Below the pieces are notes generated by a model, which did not search any database, was not told the DNA's origin, and worked only from the letters and a program-made list of their open reading frames with translations. Shown piece after piece: positions 39,906-52,199 of a stretch of DNA of 64,000 bases. Origin of the DNA: Ctenosaura bakeri. Its lineage: Eukaryota; Chordata; Lepidosauria; Squamata; Iguanidae. Each line of letters starts with the position of its first letter. Position 1 is the stretch's first letter. Made by a program: the position numbers and the translations under genes. Location of the stretch: assembly GCA_948474755.1 (NCBI GenBank), contig CAOLHI010000389.1, positions 248,001-312,000 of the forward strand. Reading direction: 5' to 3'.

Positions 39906-42900
39906 CAGAAAAAAGCTATTTTACGCATATGTAATATCATGCACATGGAACATTTTTCTGTGAAGAAGGGAACCAGAAGCTCTATAGCTCCATATGTACT
40001 ATACTCAATCATTCATGCTCCCAACAAGCCATTATTATAGCACATAACATTTATTTGTTGCAAGAAACTTTTATTGTACAAATTTTTAAGTAGCATATGA
40101 AACACTTCATTCATTCCATTAGATTGCTGTTGAACTGCTGTAGGATTTAGTCAACACGAACTAGCTATGTATCTCTGAATCACATCCAAAATAATTGGAT
40201 TTCAGTGGTAGCACAGTAGCCTATTCATCTAGGGATTGAAAATGGACCCATTCAGATATGATATAGACAGTGGCTCTCTTAGATTTTAGAAAAATATAAG
40301 TGTAATTCTACATATATTTGAAGACATGTTTACAAAAGCAAAAACTAAAATGAATGATCTTAAGATGACAGTTGTGACTACAGCTCCTTCCTTATGCACA
40401 ACATTTATCTTTCCATTCTTGTTTGGAAATGAGTTCGAGCATTGGTAGTAAAATATATAATATTAAATCATTTCAGGAAATCTGATTAAAAATAGGAAAT
40501 TTCTTCTGTGACTGGGAATTCAGGATTTTTTAAAACTTAGGTTTGTAAACTTTTTTTAACAGAGGACTAGATTGCTCATGAACAAACTATAAACATTTAA
40601 GTGGTTCACAACAGTTCTATATGTTTTTAGTTCTTCCTCTGCACAGAACAATGTGATCACATAACACATTGGGTTTCTGATTCAGTTACGCCTAACCTAT
40701 ACATTGTTTAACATGTTAATCTTTATAGGCTCAGTTTCTGTTTCAACTTCAACATTTTTCATTTCTGTAAACTCTTATTTGAAGCAACAAAAGATGTACA
40801 AATCAAAAGGAAATAAGGGAATTCTCTGGGTATAGATACTGGTCTGGAGTTTGAGTAACCTCTACCTTAAGTAATTAATCGTGGTTTCATAAAATATAAT
40901 GTCCTAAGCATAAACACTTTGTTGAACCAGCACATCAAGGATTGTTTATATAACTCAAGTATGATGGAGGTGACTGGCATGAATTTTTCAGTGGACAAAC
41001 TTGGGACATTACTCTTCCCACATCTATGCCTTTTGAGATTTAACAGTATAAAGTTTTAGTATTGAATACATCAGGAGCAGACAACCTAGGGCTCATGCAC
41101 TTCCCCTTCTCCTCTCCTCCAAAGAGGTTGTGAGGAGCTGTGAAGGATTCACTTCCTGATGTAAGCCTATGGTTTGTTAATACAAGCAAGGATCAAACTA
41201 TGTTTTATGCTCCTAGCTTGTTAGCAAACTGTGTTTAAAGACTATTTCACCAGTTCAGAGGAAACAAGTAACTGGTTAGTTTAGAAACAGAAGTGGCTCA
41301 CTTTTACCTGTGCTTGCCTTGTTAAACCTTAGTTTGTGCTGCGTTTTAGGTCTTTGTGAATTCAGTTGTGTGACAGCAACATGCATACCATTACTAGTGA
41401 AATGGCTTTCACCTCCACAATTCTTAGTTTGCCGTTTGCAATTATTCGGAAAATTCTAGAATTTTGAGCAAGCGCTTGCAAGGCTTAATCACCTCCATCC
41501 CAAAGCTTCTCTCTTTCACCACATTATGTGATGACATACCATCATAACACAATCAAAGAGTCTTTCTAGAGTTACTTAATCACAGATGGTTAGGCATAAT
41601 TCTTGCTTTGTCCTCTGAAAAGGCTATGAAGAAGGTGGAAGGGAAATTATCAATCCACCAGTGAGTTCCCTATGAAAACTCTGTTGAGAAAAAAATGGAA
41701 ATTAAAAAGTAAATAAAATATATCTGAACATCAGTAATCCTCTTGGGAGATTCTCATTCATTTCTGCAGGATTTGTGAAGGAGAATTACTCAGTTGATCA
41801 TGGTGTTTCACCACCTTTATAAAAATCATGAGACATGAGATCTTGCTTTTTCAGTTTGTTACCAAACATTTACCTCTCACATAGTGGTCTAGATAATTAC
41901 TTAATTTGAAGAGTATCCAGATAGTCTTCATTAGAGTACTTTATACAGACCAACACATTGTGCCACAAAGATACATTTTATCTCAGAACTGTGAAGACAC
42001 CTGTCTTTACTATGCTTGTCCAGTTGCTTGAATTTGATTTTAAAATGGCCTCTGTTCAGATTCACAATCTGAAAATATCTGAAGAACCAATTAGTTCATT
42101 CCCACAGAGATTCTGAAATGTCTAGACAGAATTTAACACTTAAAAATATGGGGCATTCTATAAAACAAAAACATGCCTTTGTAGTCCTTTATTTCATCTT
42201 CAGGGACCAGATTTTTCTGTGCCTTTGGTCTGTTAATTTCTACTGATGCATACTGACGATAAATTGTAATATATTTATGCTGCATATCAGCAACATTTGC
42301 ATGTTCTCAATGTATATGAATCTAATGTTTTTTAAAAAAATTGGAACTTTGTAAAAACATGACCCATTAAAAAAAGGGGCTATTGTTTTTTAAATTATGC
42401 TAGTGCAGAACATCTCAACAAAAAGCCTATTTTGGTTTGTTAGAACAAATCACAAAGCACTTGTGTGCCCACAGAAGTTTGAGATGGGGGTACAGAACTC
42501 TTGAATCTTACAGGGATTATTTGTGGGCACTGTGCCCACAGTGGACCAGATAACACCCATGATATTACAATTTGTTCTAGATTTCTGAAACTAGCAAAAT
42601 ACACTGAACCATTTAAATAACAGCCTAACCATATGAAGCAAGAAAATTTAGGAGTCAAGAACCACACTTCAAGAGCAAAAAGCCTACTTCTACACCAGAA
42701 AGTAATATTTTTTTAAAAAAAAGTCTAGCCACTATTTTTGGTGACCATAACCAGTTCTTCTATAAGGAAGCTAAATATAAAATCAGTGTTAGAATGTTAA
42801 ACATTAAAATAAATGAGATTACAGAGGAGGTTTCAGACACTTCCAGGGCCCTAAGGGGAACATGATCTTTTGTTCACTGTGTCAGGTAGCTAGCGTATGT

Positions 42901-43800
42901 ACATTTGTGCCTGGACAAAAGGGGACTAGTAGTTAGATGAATACTGATGAATGCCCTCTGGTGTTCCAAGGCATTTCTGCAATGGCTTTCAAAGCTTGGC
43001 AGCAGAACGCCCCCTGCCTTTGGGAATTTTGGCAGACATTGTGAAATTAATTACATATTCACAAGCAACAGGGCAACTGAACTCAGTAAAACAGGCCTGG
43101 GTTCTGGGTCCACAAGCACTTCTGTAAGGAAAAGAAATTTTATACTTTTCCCCACTCCAATGCACACAATATATATCTGTTCATGAACATATAACAGCAA
43201 AATACCCATCTTTAAGACAAGCAGGATATATACATGGAAAGAAGGACCAGATGTCAGGAGAGCCCCCAACAAAAGGGTCCCCACATGTAGCACTTTATTC
43301 CCCCGTAGGAGAAAAATGATTATTTACTTAGATGGGACAAAATAAAGGGGTGCAATGGGAGGACACACTGGCATGGAGGATAAATTTGTCCCCTGTCCCA
43401 AGTGATCCTAGCTATTGACATCAGTGCTATTATTACCAGAACAGACTAGTCACTTCCTCAGTGTAGTCATAGCATGGGTTTCCTCTTTCTCACCTCATTC
43501 CAGACCATCACATTTCATCTCTTCCCTCATTATTTTGATCACAAAAGCAATAGTATAATTTATGCTGGGTGATTTTGATGTTTCTGATTCTTTCATGCAC
43601 AAATCCTTACTAATTTCTATATGAAACCAAACTTTTTAAAATTCTTATGTTATTTTTTAAAGATTGTGAAGGGACGCAGCATTGAATATGTCAATGTGGG
43701 ACTGTTCTTTAAAGCTTTTGTACAAAAAAAGAAAATTTCATTTCCAATAAAATTATAAGTGAGTTCTGTTGTTGTGAACCTTGTTTTTAAAATGAAGCAG
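39906..43800. other. Region downstream of FBLN5, no gene recognised
   Basis: AT-rich, low in repeats. An AATAAA at 43746-43751 followed by GTTGTTGTGAACC is a possible distal poly(A) site, without other support. I looked for the start of a TC2N-like protein, the neighbour expected from mammalian gene order, and did not find it. Confidence 0.4.
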
Positions 43801-43804
43801 ATTG

Positions 43805-44005
43805 TAGTAATGCATTCCAAAAAAAGCTGTGTCGGCCTGGATAAGTATGCAAAGGGATCTTGTAGTACCTTTGGGAGTAACTGAGAGAAAGAAGAGAAAG
43901 CTTATGCTACCAACTTCTTTCCCTCAGTCTCAAAGGATTATAAGATCTCATTGCGTTCTGATCCAGACTGACACGGCTCTGTCTTTGCTTTCAAATATCA
44001 TGTTC
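43805..44005 (+). repeat. Interspersed repeat of unknown class
   Basis: GTGTCGGCCTGGATAAGTAT, GGGATCTTGTAGTACCTTTG, GAGTAACTGAGAGAAAGAAG and, at the end, ACTGACACGGCTCTG. This arrangement (…TCTTGTAGCACC…AACTGA…; GACTAACACGGCTACC) recurs across reptile genomes. A diverged antisense-looking piece is at 60925-61015 (GACTAACATGGGTACCTCTC). Class not assigned. Confidence 0.4.
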
Positions 44006-44820
44006 ACCAGAATAACCAAGGGGCTGGGAGAGAGGGGCTTTTAACATAAATCTGGAATTTGTCAGCCTGTTAGAATCACCCGTGAAACACTGGTCAAGAA
44101 GGCAAATAGAAATCACTGTAGAGAGGACCTGGTCTGAGGTGTAGCCTATTGTACAAGCACTATATATAGAAAATGCTAAGCAGACTTATGTCAGTATATG
44201 TGCAATATTTCAGTTTTGCACTAATAAAACACATAATATTGTGTCTAACCAGAAAGAAAAAGTGTGCAGAACAGGCAGAGACAGCTTCGTCTCACTCACA
44301 GATTTTTCTTTTGATTTCCTGTGACCTTGCTCATCTCCATCAGTCCCCTAAACACCCCATGGACCCTCTTTAGAGAGCAGGGGATTGTGACAGTGGCCAG
44401 TGAACAGAAGGCAGGAAAGGCAAGCAGTTACTGGTCACTTCTTTCCACAGGCAAATATTGCAGTCCAACCCAGCAACTTCAACTAAAATTAGTTGTGAGT
44501 AATTTCACAGTTCTAAGCACATCTTTACTGGATCACTGGATCAGTTATCACATTATTTTAGAATGAGCTTATGCATACCTTTTATTCAAAGCCCCAATGA
44601 ATTCAATCAGACATGCCTCTGAATATATGAGTAGGATTGGGCTGTGTGTTCATTTGAAAGCAATTTAAGGCACTGGGATTGGGACCTGTGTTCCTTAGGT
44701 TATTCAGGGATGAGGTAGTGTTAAATCGTTTTATGCTGCCTAGAGATAAGTGATTCACAATCTGAGGACCACAAATTCCTATTTCATTTTCTAATATTTC
44801 AGTCATTAACCAATTGTTAC

Positions 44821-45020
44821 GCCGTTTCTGCACTACACTGTTACAGTGCTATTATTCCACTTTCAACATCCTATGGAATCCTGGGGTTTGCAATTTAGGG
44901 AGAGGCATTTAGAATTCTCAGCCAGAGAGCATTTTGGCCTCAGTAGACCATAAACCCCAGAATTCCACAGGATATTGAAAGTAGAATAATAGCACTATAA
45001 CAGTATAGTGTGGAAATGGT
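44821..45020. repeat. Palindromic MITE (GCCATTTC family)
   Basis: GCCGTTTCTGCACTACACTG to CAGTATAGTGTGGAAATGGT. Flanks GTTAC (44816-44820) and CTTAC (45021-45025). The interior matches the copy at 3922, including TAGAATTCTCAGCCAGAGAGC. Confidence 0.85.
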
Positions 45021-45029
45021 CTTACCTTT

Positions 45030-45915
45030 CATTCCATGGTATTACATTTAGCTCATACTAGTACTAGTTCCAGTTTTTCTACATGACAGTCATAGTTGGC
45101 ACTGAATGTTTTTTGCAGAGGAATGTTTTTTTCTAAAGGTTTATTGGAGTAAATTTGGAATGTATCACAACTTTGAAATTTGCTGCCTTTGTACAGCACT
45201 CAAAGAAGTTAGCTCTACAATTGCCTTTTTGTAAAAAAAAAACACCTCTCCTCAGATAACTTGCATGCGTGACTATGATAACACATGCCCTGCCAACCTG
45301 ACAGTCATCAGGATATGTTAGATTTACAAGTTATTTACAGTGCTGATAAGGATCTTTAGTGGTTTCAAATAGAAATGAACATCTCTGTTGCTAGCTTTAA
45401 GTGCTACCCATATTCAACAGCCTCTCCTGTACTGCACAACAAACAGATTAACTCTGAATCATGCACTTGATGAAGGATTTCATTAAATCAGGATATGTAG
45501 AACCAAGTGTTCTAATTATTTCCTCCTGCTACATATTACTGCTCATTTATATTCCATGGTAAAAAGGTTGCAAGTTGAACAGCTCTAAAGATAAACTCAT
45601 AAAGCTAGTTTCAGATCTATAAATAGAAATATGCTTGGTTATCAAAGGACTCAAGAATGTTTATTTGTTTTCCATCAGCGTAAATAGTTAATTTGTAGCT
45701 AGTATAATAACTAAGAGATTGAGTTGTGACTTAGGAATCTCACACCCACTTCACTCCTTCCCATATTTCACCCTTGCATTAACACACAAATTTCACCTCT
45801 TCCATTAACACACTGGGGACTTTTTGTATTATACAATTATAATATTATGTTTCCATTTTAACTGCCTTTGAAACATATACCATGGCTGGACATGGCACTT
45901 TACAAGTAAAAGAAC
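45030..45915. other. Intergenic, no feature recognised
   Basis: AT-rich unique-looking sequence between a MITE and the young CR1 copy. Confidence 0.4.
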
Positions 45916-45919
45916 AATA

Positions 45920-47217
45920 AGTTTCTAATCACTTAGAAAGCAACGCGGTAATCACGAGAAGTCAACATGGATTTCTCAAAAATAAGTCATGCCAGACCAA
46001 TCTTATCTCTTTTTATGATAGAGTTACTAGCTTGATAGATGAAGGGAGTGCTGTGGATGTAGCATATCTCAATTTCAGTAAGGCCTTTGACAAAGTTCCC
46101 CACGACATTCTTGCAAAGAAGCTAGTAAAATGTGGGCTGGACAGGGCTACTGTTAGTTGGATTTGTAGTTGGTTGACCGACCGAACCCAAAGGGTGGTCA
46201 CGAATGGCTGCTTTTCATCCTGGAGAGAAGTGACTAGTGGGGTGCCACAGGGTTCTGTCCTGGGCCCAGTGCTGTTCAATATTTTTACCAACGACTTGGA
46301 TGAAGGAATAGAGGGCATGTTCATCAAATTTGCAGATGACACCAAATTGGGAGGGGTTGCTAATATGCCAGAGGACAGGATCAAAATTCAAAATGACCTG
46401 GATAGATTGGAGAGCTGGGCCAAGGCTAACAAAATGAAATTCAACAGAGAGAAGTGTAAGGTCCTACACTTAGGTAGAAAAAATGGAATACAGAAATATA
46501 GGATGGGGGACACGTGGTTGGATGGCAGTACGTGTGAAAGGGATCTAGGCGTCTTCATAGACCACAAGCTGAACATGAGTCAGCAGTGTGATGCGGCAGC
46601 CAAGAAAGCCAATGCAATTCTCAGCTGCATCAATAGGAGTATGGTGTCTAGATCGAGGGAGGTACTGGTACCACTCTACTCTGCTTTGGTTAGACCCCAT
46701 CTTGAATACTGTGTCCAGTTCTGGGCACCCCAATTCAAGAAGGATATTGACAAGCTGGAGCAGGTCCAGAGGAGGGCGACCAAAATGGTGAGAGGCCTGG
46801 AAGCCATGCCCTATGAGGATAGACTTAGAGAGCTGGGTATGTTTAGTCTGCAGAAGAGAAGGTTAAGAGGGGACATGATAGCCATGTTTAAGTATTTGAA
46901 GGGATGCCATGTAGAGGAAGGAGAGGGCTTGTTTTCTGCTGCTCCAGAGACCAGGACAAGGAGCAATGGATTCAAGCTGCAGGAAAGGAGATTCCACCTG
47001 GACCTCAGGAAGAACTTCCTGACGGTCAGGGCTGTCCGGCAGTGGAATCTGCTGCCTCGGAGTGTAGTGGAGGCTCCTTCTTTGGAGGTTTTTAAGCAGA
47101 GTCTGGATGGCCATCTGTTGGGAGTGCTTTGAGGGTGTTCCTGCACGGAAGGGGGTTGGACTGGATGGCCCCTGTAGTCTCTTCCAACTCTACATTTCTA
47201 TGATTCTATGATTCTTT
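45920..47217 (+). mobile_element. Young CR1 LINE, 5'-truncated in RT
   Basis: Begins inside the reverse transcriptase ([20 protein letters not shown]) and stays open in one frame to TGA at about 47132, over 380 codons. The RT box is FADDTKLGG, and the block [20 protein letters not shown] is intact. The 3' end has the CR1-specific TTCCAACTCTACATTTCTATG followed by tandem ATTCTATG units at 47195-47217. Nothing downstream of the truncation is broken, so this is a young insertion. It cannot move by itself because the endonuclease and N-terminal RT are absent. Confidence 0.93.
46032..47132 (+). pseudogene. CR1 reverse transcriptase fragment, uninterrupted frame
   Basis: The coding remnant of the CR1 copy at 45920-47217; the given start is a TTG inside the conserved RT sequence and the frame continues upstream to the truncation point. 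It contains RT motifs from [20 protein letters not shown] through FADD (active site) and the thumb/C-terminal region ([20 protein letters not shown]). The end [16 protein letters not shown] is the normal CR1 ORF2 terminus. No start codon or promoter of its own; it is not a host gene. Confidence 0.88.
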
Positions 47218-47521
47218 AAAACAGTTTCCTGTTCTCAGGCTTACAATCTACTTAAGACATGACACAAAAGGAAAAGAGGATGCCAGTGTGGAAGGGGATT
47301 AAGTCCAATAGATAACGGTCTCTTTTTTTCTCCTTCCGAGGCCACAGCAGTGGCGGTTGGAATAGGGGGAAATCCTTTCATCTGCTTCTGGGCCTAGGCA
47401 TGATGGAGCTGTGCCTGCTGTAATTTGGGGAGTACTAGAGCTTGTGCCTGAGAATCCTAAATATCCCTTCCTAAACTGCAAATACAAGGACTGCATAGTA
47501 TGAAAGAACCGCAGGTAACAG

Positions 47522-48518
47522 TGTTACCCCAAAACATGGGTGACTCAGGGTCCACTTGTGATGTCAGTACCTCCCCGTGACAGTGGGAGATTAATTAGCT
47601 CAAAATTAGGAGGTGTGCAAGAGAGTGATAACTTAACGAGATCTTTCCATGAATGTTTATGTGGTCCTTCAGGAAAGAACCAGCCAGAGATTCAAAAGTA
47701 AACTAAAAATGTGTTTTATTGAGGGGAATTCACACACACATGCAGACAAGATACAAGCAGTATCACACATTCACACAAAAGCTAACTGAAAGATAAAGGA
47801 AAGAAAAATTATGGATAGCGAGACTGAGGTTTTGGGGTTATAATTACCAATCCAGAAGAGTTCTGAAGAAGCAGCAATGTGGCTTAGACTTGTGTGTCTG
47901 AGGGCAGTACACAACCGGGAATCAGAGCAACAGCACGGCCATCACCAAGTGAAGTACTGCATCTGACTGCTCAAAACAGAGGACGTATATACCCAAAAAC
48001 TACCTTGCAGGTATGGGTGTGAATGGCTTTCCCAGCTGAATGAACAATGGGGTTTGCAATACTGACAATGGGGTCTGAATGGAGTTAATGACCTTAGTGT
48101 TTAGATGACAAAGAGGTAATGGCTGTCATAATAGCTCTGTATTGTGGAAAAAGTTTGGAGGACAATGTAGGGAAATGTCCAGGTGTGAGAGAACAGGGTC
48201 AAAACAATCATTGTTTCGATGGGAAGTTCCTTTTTGCCCATTGTATGCCAAGAGATGTTCCAGGTTCAGCTTAAGCCTATTATCTCAAGAGCTGCTTGAT
48301 CATCTGCCTGACAATGACTTCGGCAGTGCCTAGAGGAGGTCTTGGCTGACCTACCTTGCAATCATACATTTTCAGACAGTAATTTTCCTCTGACCAGCTT
48401 GACCTTCCAGTCACCTCAAGTTCCATTTTATATCAGTGCCAATTAATGTAGTTGCCAATTAAATAATATCTTGCCAATTAAACCATATCAATCTTGGGGA
48501 TTGCACAGGGCCATAACA
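47522..48518 (-). mobile_element. Probable solo LTR, antisense
   Basis: Minus strand: TGTTATGGCCCTGTGCAATC at 48518, TATA-like GGGTATATACG (complement near 47985), AATAAA (complement of TTTATT at 47715-47720), and end ACCCATGTTTTGGGGTAACA at 47522. TGTTA and TAACA termini are inverted. The flanks ACAG and ATAA do not match, so a clean target duplication is absent. Confidence 0.55.
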
Positions 48519-48860
48519 ATAAGGTCTTAGGCAGATTTTTGGAACATGGAAACAATAAATGAGATAAAACTGTTCTGTCTTTGTAGAGTTGTTGGAAAGA
48601 CGACTGAAACGATGGATAGCAGCCTTTTCATGAATTACAGTGCCATAAATCTGACTCATGCCATCACAGTTCACTTTTATGGTCATTACACAGGCCATAA
48701 GTCTCTTCTGTCAATGCAATGTCCAAACATCCCTCCAGAGGCTACCTTTTAAGCAGAGCAGGCCCATACACACACATGGTCATTTTTTTTATTTCTTACT
48801 TTTACTTTTTGTTTTTTGCCAGAGGGGTGAGTAGCGATGCATTCATCTCTTTTCCTGTAT

Positions 48861-49461
48861 CAGAACATGCTGTGGCTAACACTTGTAATAGCAGATAGTA
48901 AACAGCGGTGTCCCTTGGGGGATCTGTGTTGGAGCGGTTTCTTTTACCTTGTTTCTAAATGACCTTGAGTTTTAATTAGTTGGCCATGCTTAGTGATGAT
49001 ACAAAATTATTTCAAACAGTGAGAACAAAGCTGGATTAAGAAGACCTCTGAAAGGTTCTTTCCAAGAACAGTATGAAAATAGGAAATTGACTCATTGTAA
49101 GCATGGGGCTTACAATGAGTCAATTTCCTATTTTCATACTGTTCTTGGGGAGAACCTTTCAGAGCAAAAGCTTCAAATTTACACTGATGGGATCTGAACT
49201 GGTAAACAACTGTACAAGAAAGGGATCTTGGGGCTGTGGTAGCCCTTGTGTGTATCTGCTGTAAAAAAAACAACAACCAGATTCCATGTGAGGCATGATT
49301 GGGAAAGGGACTGAATATAAAACTGCCAATATTATATTGCCCTTCGGCAAATCCACAAAGTATTTAGAAACAAGGTAAAAGAAACCACTCCAACACAGAT
49401 TCCCCAAGGGACACCGTTGTTTACTATCTGCTATTACAAGTGTTAGCCACAGCATGTTCTG
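48861..49461. repeat. 100-bp inverted duplication flanking the hairpin
   Basis: Left arm 48861-48960 and right arm 49362-49461 are reverse complements at about 97 of 100 positions. Spacer of about 400 bp contains the hairpin, but the two palindromes have different centres (about 49161 and 49105), so they are separate events or a compound template switch. The left arm is in the correct LINE order; the right arm is the intruding inverted copy. Confidence 0.9.
49050..49160. repeat. Near-perfect 53-bp hairpin with 5-nt loop
   Basis: Arm 49050-49102 pairs with 49108-49160; 51 of 53 positions are complementary by eye, the two mismatches adjacent to each other. The loop is ATGGG. The arms do not resemble transposon termini and lie inside an old LINE, so this is a local inverted duplication. 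Confidence 0.93.
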
Positions 49462-49964
49462 GAATTCAGTTTTGGAATAAACCATAGAGTTCTCATCACT
49501 GCATCTGAAAAACCAAATTATTGTTCAGAAAGGAGCAGAAAGGCAGCCAAAATTATCAAGGCATTATAGCCACTCCTCTGCACCAAAAGGTTAAAATCCA
49601 GGGAGCTGTTTAGCTTAGAAAGTGAGTGCAGGGAGACATGATAGCAGTAATTATATCAGTTGTACAGAAAATGGATAATACTAGAACCTGGTGTTGTCCA
49701 CTGAAGCTAAATGACAATATATACTAAACAAATAACAGGAGGTACTTCTGCATACAATGTATAAATTGTGTAATTCACTGCCACAAAATTTAGTGATGGA
49801 GACCAACTTGGATAGATTTATAAAGGGACTGGATAAATCCACAGAGGACAGAGACATCAATCAGTGATGTGGAAAGGTCATAGATGATGATAAGACCAAA
49901 CTAAGGTAAAGCATGCTGAAGGAAAAGTATCCTGAATCATGGAAAATTTTAGAAGCTCTTCGGA

Positions 49965-51055
49965 ATCTCAAGAGAAAGCAGAGTAAGCGTTTTCAGGACA
50001 TTCATACCCTACTATCAACTAACCGCTGCTTTCTACTAATAACAATAAAAATTTGATATGCAAAGAAAAGGTTCAAAGTCAATACTTTTATTTTGTGTGT
50101 GCTTAAAAATTCCTGCTATATCTTAATGATTTTGGCTTAATTATTGGCTAATATTTTGTTGTATGCCGTTGCTAGGTAGATTTTCCAGAACTGCTATAAA
50201 TGATAAGGTTTATATTTGCTTCGGTGTCAGTTTGCTCAGCTTGAATGTTAACACCTGGACCAGTATGTCATTAAATAAATTGTTGTCTTTAATTCACTAA
50301 AGCCTGCGTTCTTGAACCCAGACAGAGGCAGGGAGGAATTTCTCCTACATCTATATTTGCAATATCATATCATTGGCTGTCATACCAATGTATCAATCTA
50401 TCAGTATTAACATCAATTGCTGGAGAATGTGAAACAGAGGATGAAATTGCACACCTATTCTGCTGGCAGCCTTCTTATACTCCAGAATGCTAGGCTAAGT
50501 AGGGTCTAAACCAGCATGGATCTTCTTAGATCGCTATGACATTATATGCATGACTAGATTTAATGTATTTAGTGTTTTTCTTTTCCTATACAACAACTAC
50601 AGGACAGGAGGAGTGATCAGGAACTGGGATCACAGCATGCCAATAAAATGCAGAGTGAACAATTTCCTCTGCTGCAGTTATGACTGACCTAACCATTAGC
50701 CTGCTATTAGGCTTAGGAAGGGGGTTTCCATTATCTTCCCCTCCATATATAAAACTTCCAGTCCTTATTGGCCCTCTTTGTCATAGCTGTAACCCAGAGG
50801 GGTGATGTGGGAGAAACAAAGAAACTGAATTGGATCCAAACTTACTTGTGCTTAGAACAGAACAACACTGCTCTATTTTACTCAACATATTGGTTTAATT
50901 TAATGCCTTTATATACCACTTTATATTTAAAATGTTCCAAAGCAGTGGACATGAATCAAAAGATGAAAGATTAAAAATACATCAACAAGAGATAAAATAA
51001 AGACAACAGCTGGAATCCTGTCACAGTTACAAATGCAGAAGTTGGAGTTACACAC
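49965..51055. other. Intergenic, no feature recognised
   Basis: No frame with domain signal. ATTAAATAAATTGTTGTC near 50271 resembles the end of an old retroelement but is not decisive. Confidence 0.35.
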
Positions 51056-51059
51056 TCAT

Positions 51060-51425
51060 GACTATTACATATTTTAAAGACTGTGAAAGTCCCCCAGTTT
51101 CTACTTAGTGGGAAGCAGCTGCCGCAATCCAAGGGAAAGTCTGTTCTCCTGTTGCTCAGGAAGCAGCTGGCTGCCATTTTTAACCACTCTTCCATGAGTG
51201 ATATCCATCACAAGGAGGAATTGCACCAGGGACCTCTTTCTGCCTGTTGCAATGGAGACTGCTCACAGGAGTGGGTGCAAATGGCAGCTAGCTACTTGAC
51301 AAGCAACATGGGAACAAACCCCCATCAATTGCAATGGCTGCAGCCCTGTAATTGGAGATGTGGGAGGGGGGATCACTCCAGAATCCAGTGCATAGCACTG
51401 TAACTGAGGTTCTTGTTCGTATGTA
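51060..51425 (-). repeat. Unclassified interspersed repeat, copy 1
   Basis: The complement of 51150-51410 aligns with 58400-58590 at roughly 80-85 percent by eye: GCAACAGGCAGAA, GTCCCTGGTGCAATTC, GATATCACTCATG on the complement. No recognised family, no coding signal. Confidence 0.6.
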
Positions 51426-51776
51426 AAGACCATACAAGATTGCAGCCAACTATACCAATAAAAACATGACAGGTCTTTGAATCAAAAAAAACTGTTAAAT
51501 GAAATGCCTTCATCAGCTGCTGAAAACAGAGTAATATGGATACCTGCCTAATTTAAGTTGTCATAGAATTCCACAGGCAGAGTGCTAATACTCTCAAAGT
51601 ACCTTCTGTGATTCAATATCTCTAAAACAGACTTCAGGCCAATGTGAGTCCATCAGAAGCACCTCATCCAATGATCTTAGTGACCAGACAGACTGATAGG
51701 AGAGATTAATTTTGGGGTGAATATTCGAGACAAAGACCAGTGTGTGTGTGTGTGTGTGTTATATTACCAGATGCTT

Positions 51777-52018
51777 TGTGTGGGTGGGTAGGTGTACCTC
51801 AGAGTCATCTGTCAACTTATAGTGACCCCATGAATTTTATAGGATTTTCTTAAGCAAGGAATACTCAGAAGAGGTTTAACATTCCCTCTTCTAAAATTTA
51901 GCCTACAGCACCTGGTAATCCTTGGCGGTCTCCCATCCAAACGCTAGCCAGGTCTGACCCTGTATAGCTTCCAATATCAGATGGGATCTGATGTTTTCAG
52001 GATATTTAAGCCTAGTAC
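51777..52018 (-). mobile_element. 5S rRNA-derived SINE, antisense
   Basis: The complement shows the 5S-like head: CAGGTCTGACCCTG and GGTCTCCCATCCAAACG at 51925-51962, and the tail complement TCAACTTATAGTGACCCCAT at 51811. Upstream of the tail are (GT)n at 51740-51759 and a GGGTGGGTAGGT run. Confidence 0.82.
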
Positions 52019-52021
52019 TAG

Positions 52022-52192
52022 GTGACAGTCAGAGTAGTGCAGTGGTCTGAGTGTTGGACTAAAACCCAGGAGACCAGGGTTCAATTCCCTGCTCAGCCAT
52101 GGAAACCCATTGGGTGGCCTTGGGGCATCACACACTTTCAGCCCCAGAAAAGTCTATGATAGGTTTTCCTTAGGGTTGCATAGAACCTGGGA
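52022..52192 (+). mobile_element. Sauria-type SINE (3'-truncated)
   Basis: Head AGAGTAGTGCAGTGGTCTGAG, then GTGTTGGACTAAAACCC and a B box (GGGTTCAATTCCC); ends within the region before the tail (CCTTAGGGTTGCATAG). Directly follows an antisense 5S SINE. Confidence 0.83.
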
Positions 52193-52199
52193 CCATTTG

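Larger units (their letters stand above)
48850..49960 (+). mobile_element. L3-like (CR1-clade) LINE fragment with internal inversions
   Basis: Old CR1-clade sequence in plus orientation. It shows GGTGTCCCTTGGGGG, then TCTGTGTTGGAGCGG (RT motif coding for G-S-V-L), AGTGATGATACAAAATTATT, ACAAGAAAGGGATCTTGGGG, TTCAGTTTTGGAAT, and the 3' part AGGGAGACATGATAGCAGTA to TTGGATAGATTTATAAAGGG. The order matches L3 but is interrupted by a strong hairpin and an inverted duplication (listed separately). Many stops. Confidence 0.75.

Noticed and set aside
43746..43751. AATAAA as the FBLN5 poly(A) signal.
   Set aside because: It is over 5 kb beyond the stop codon; the AATAAA at 39435 fits the usual 3' UTR length better.
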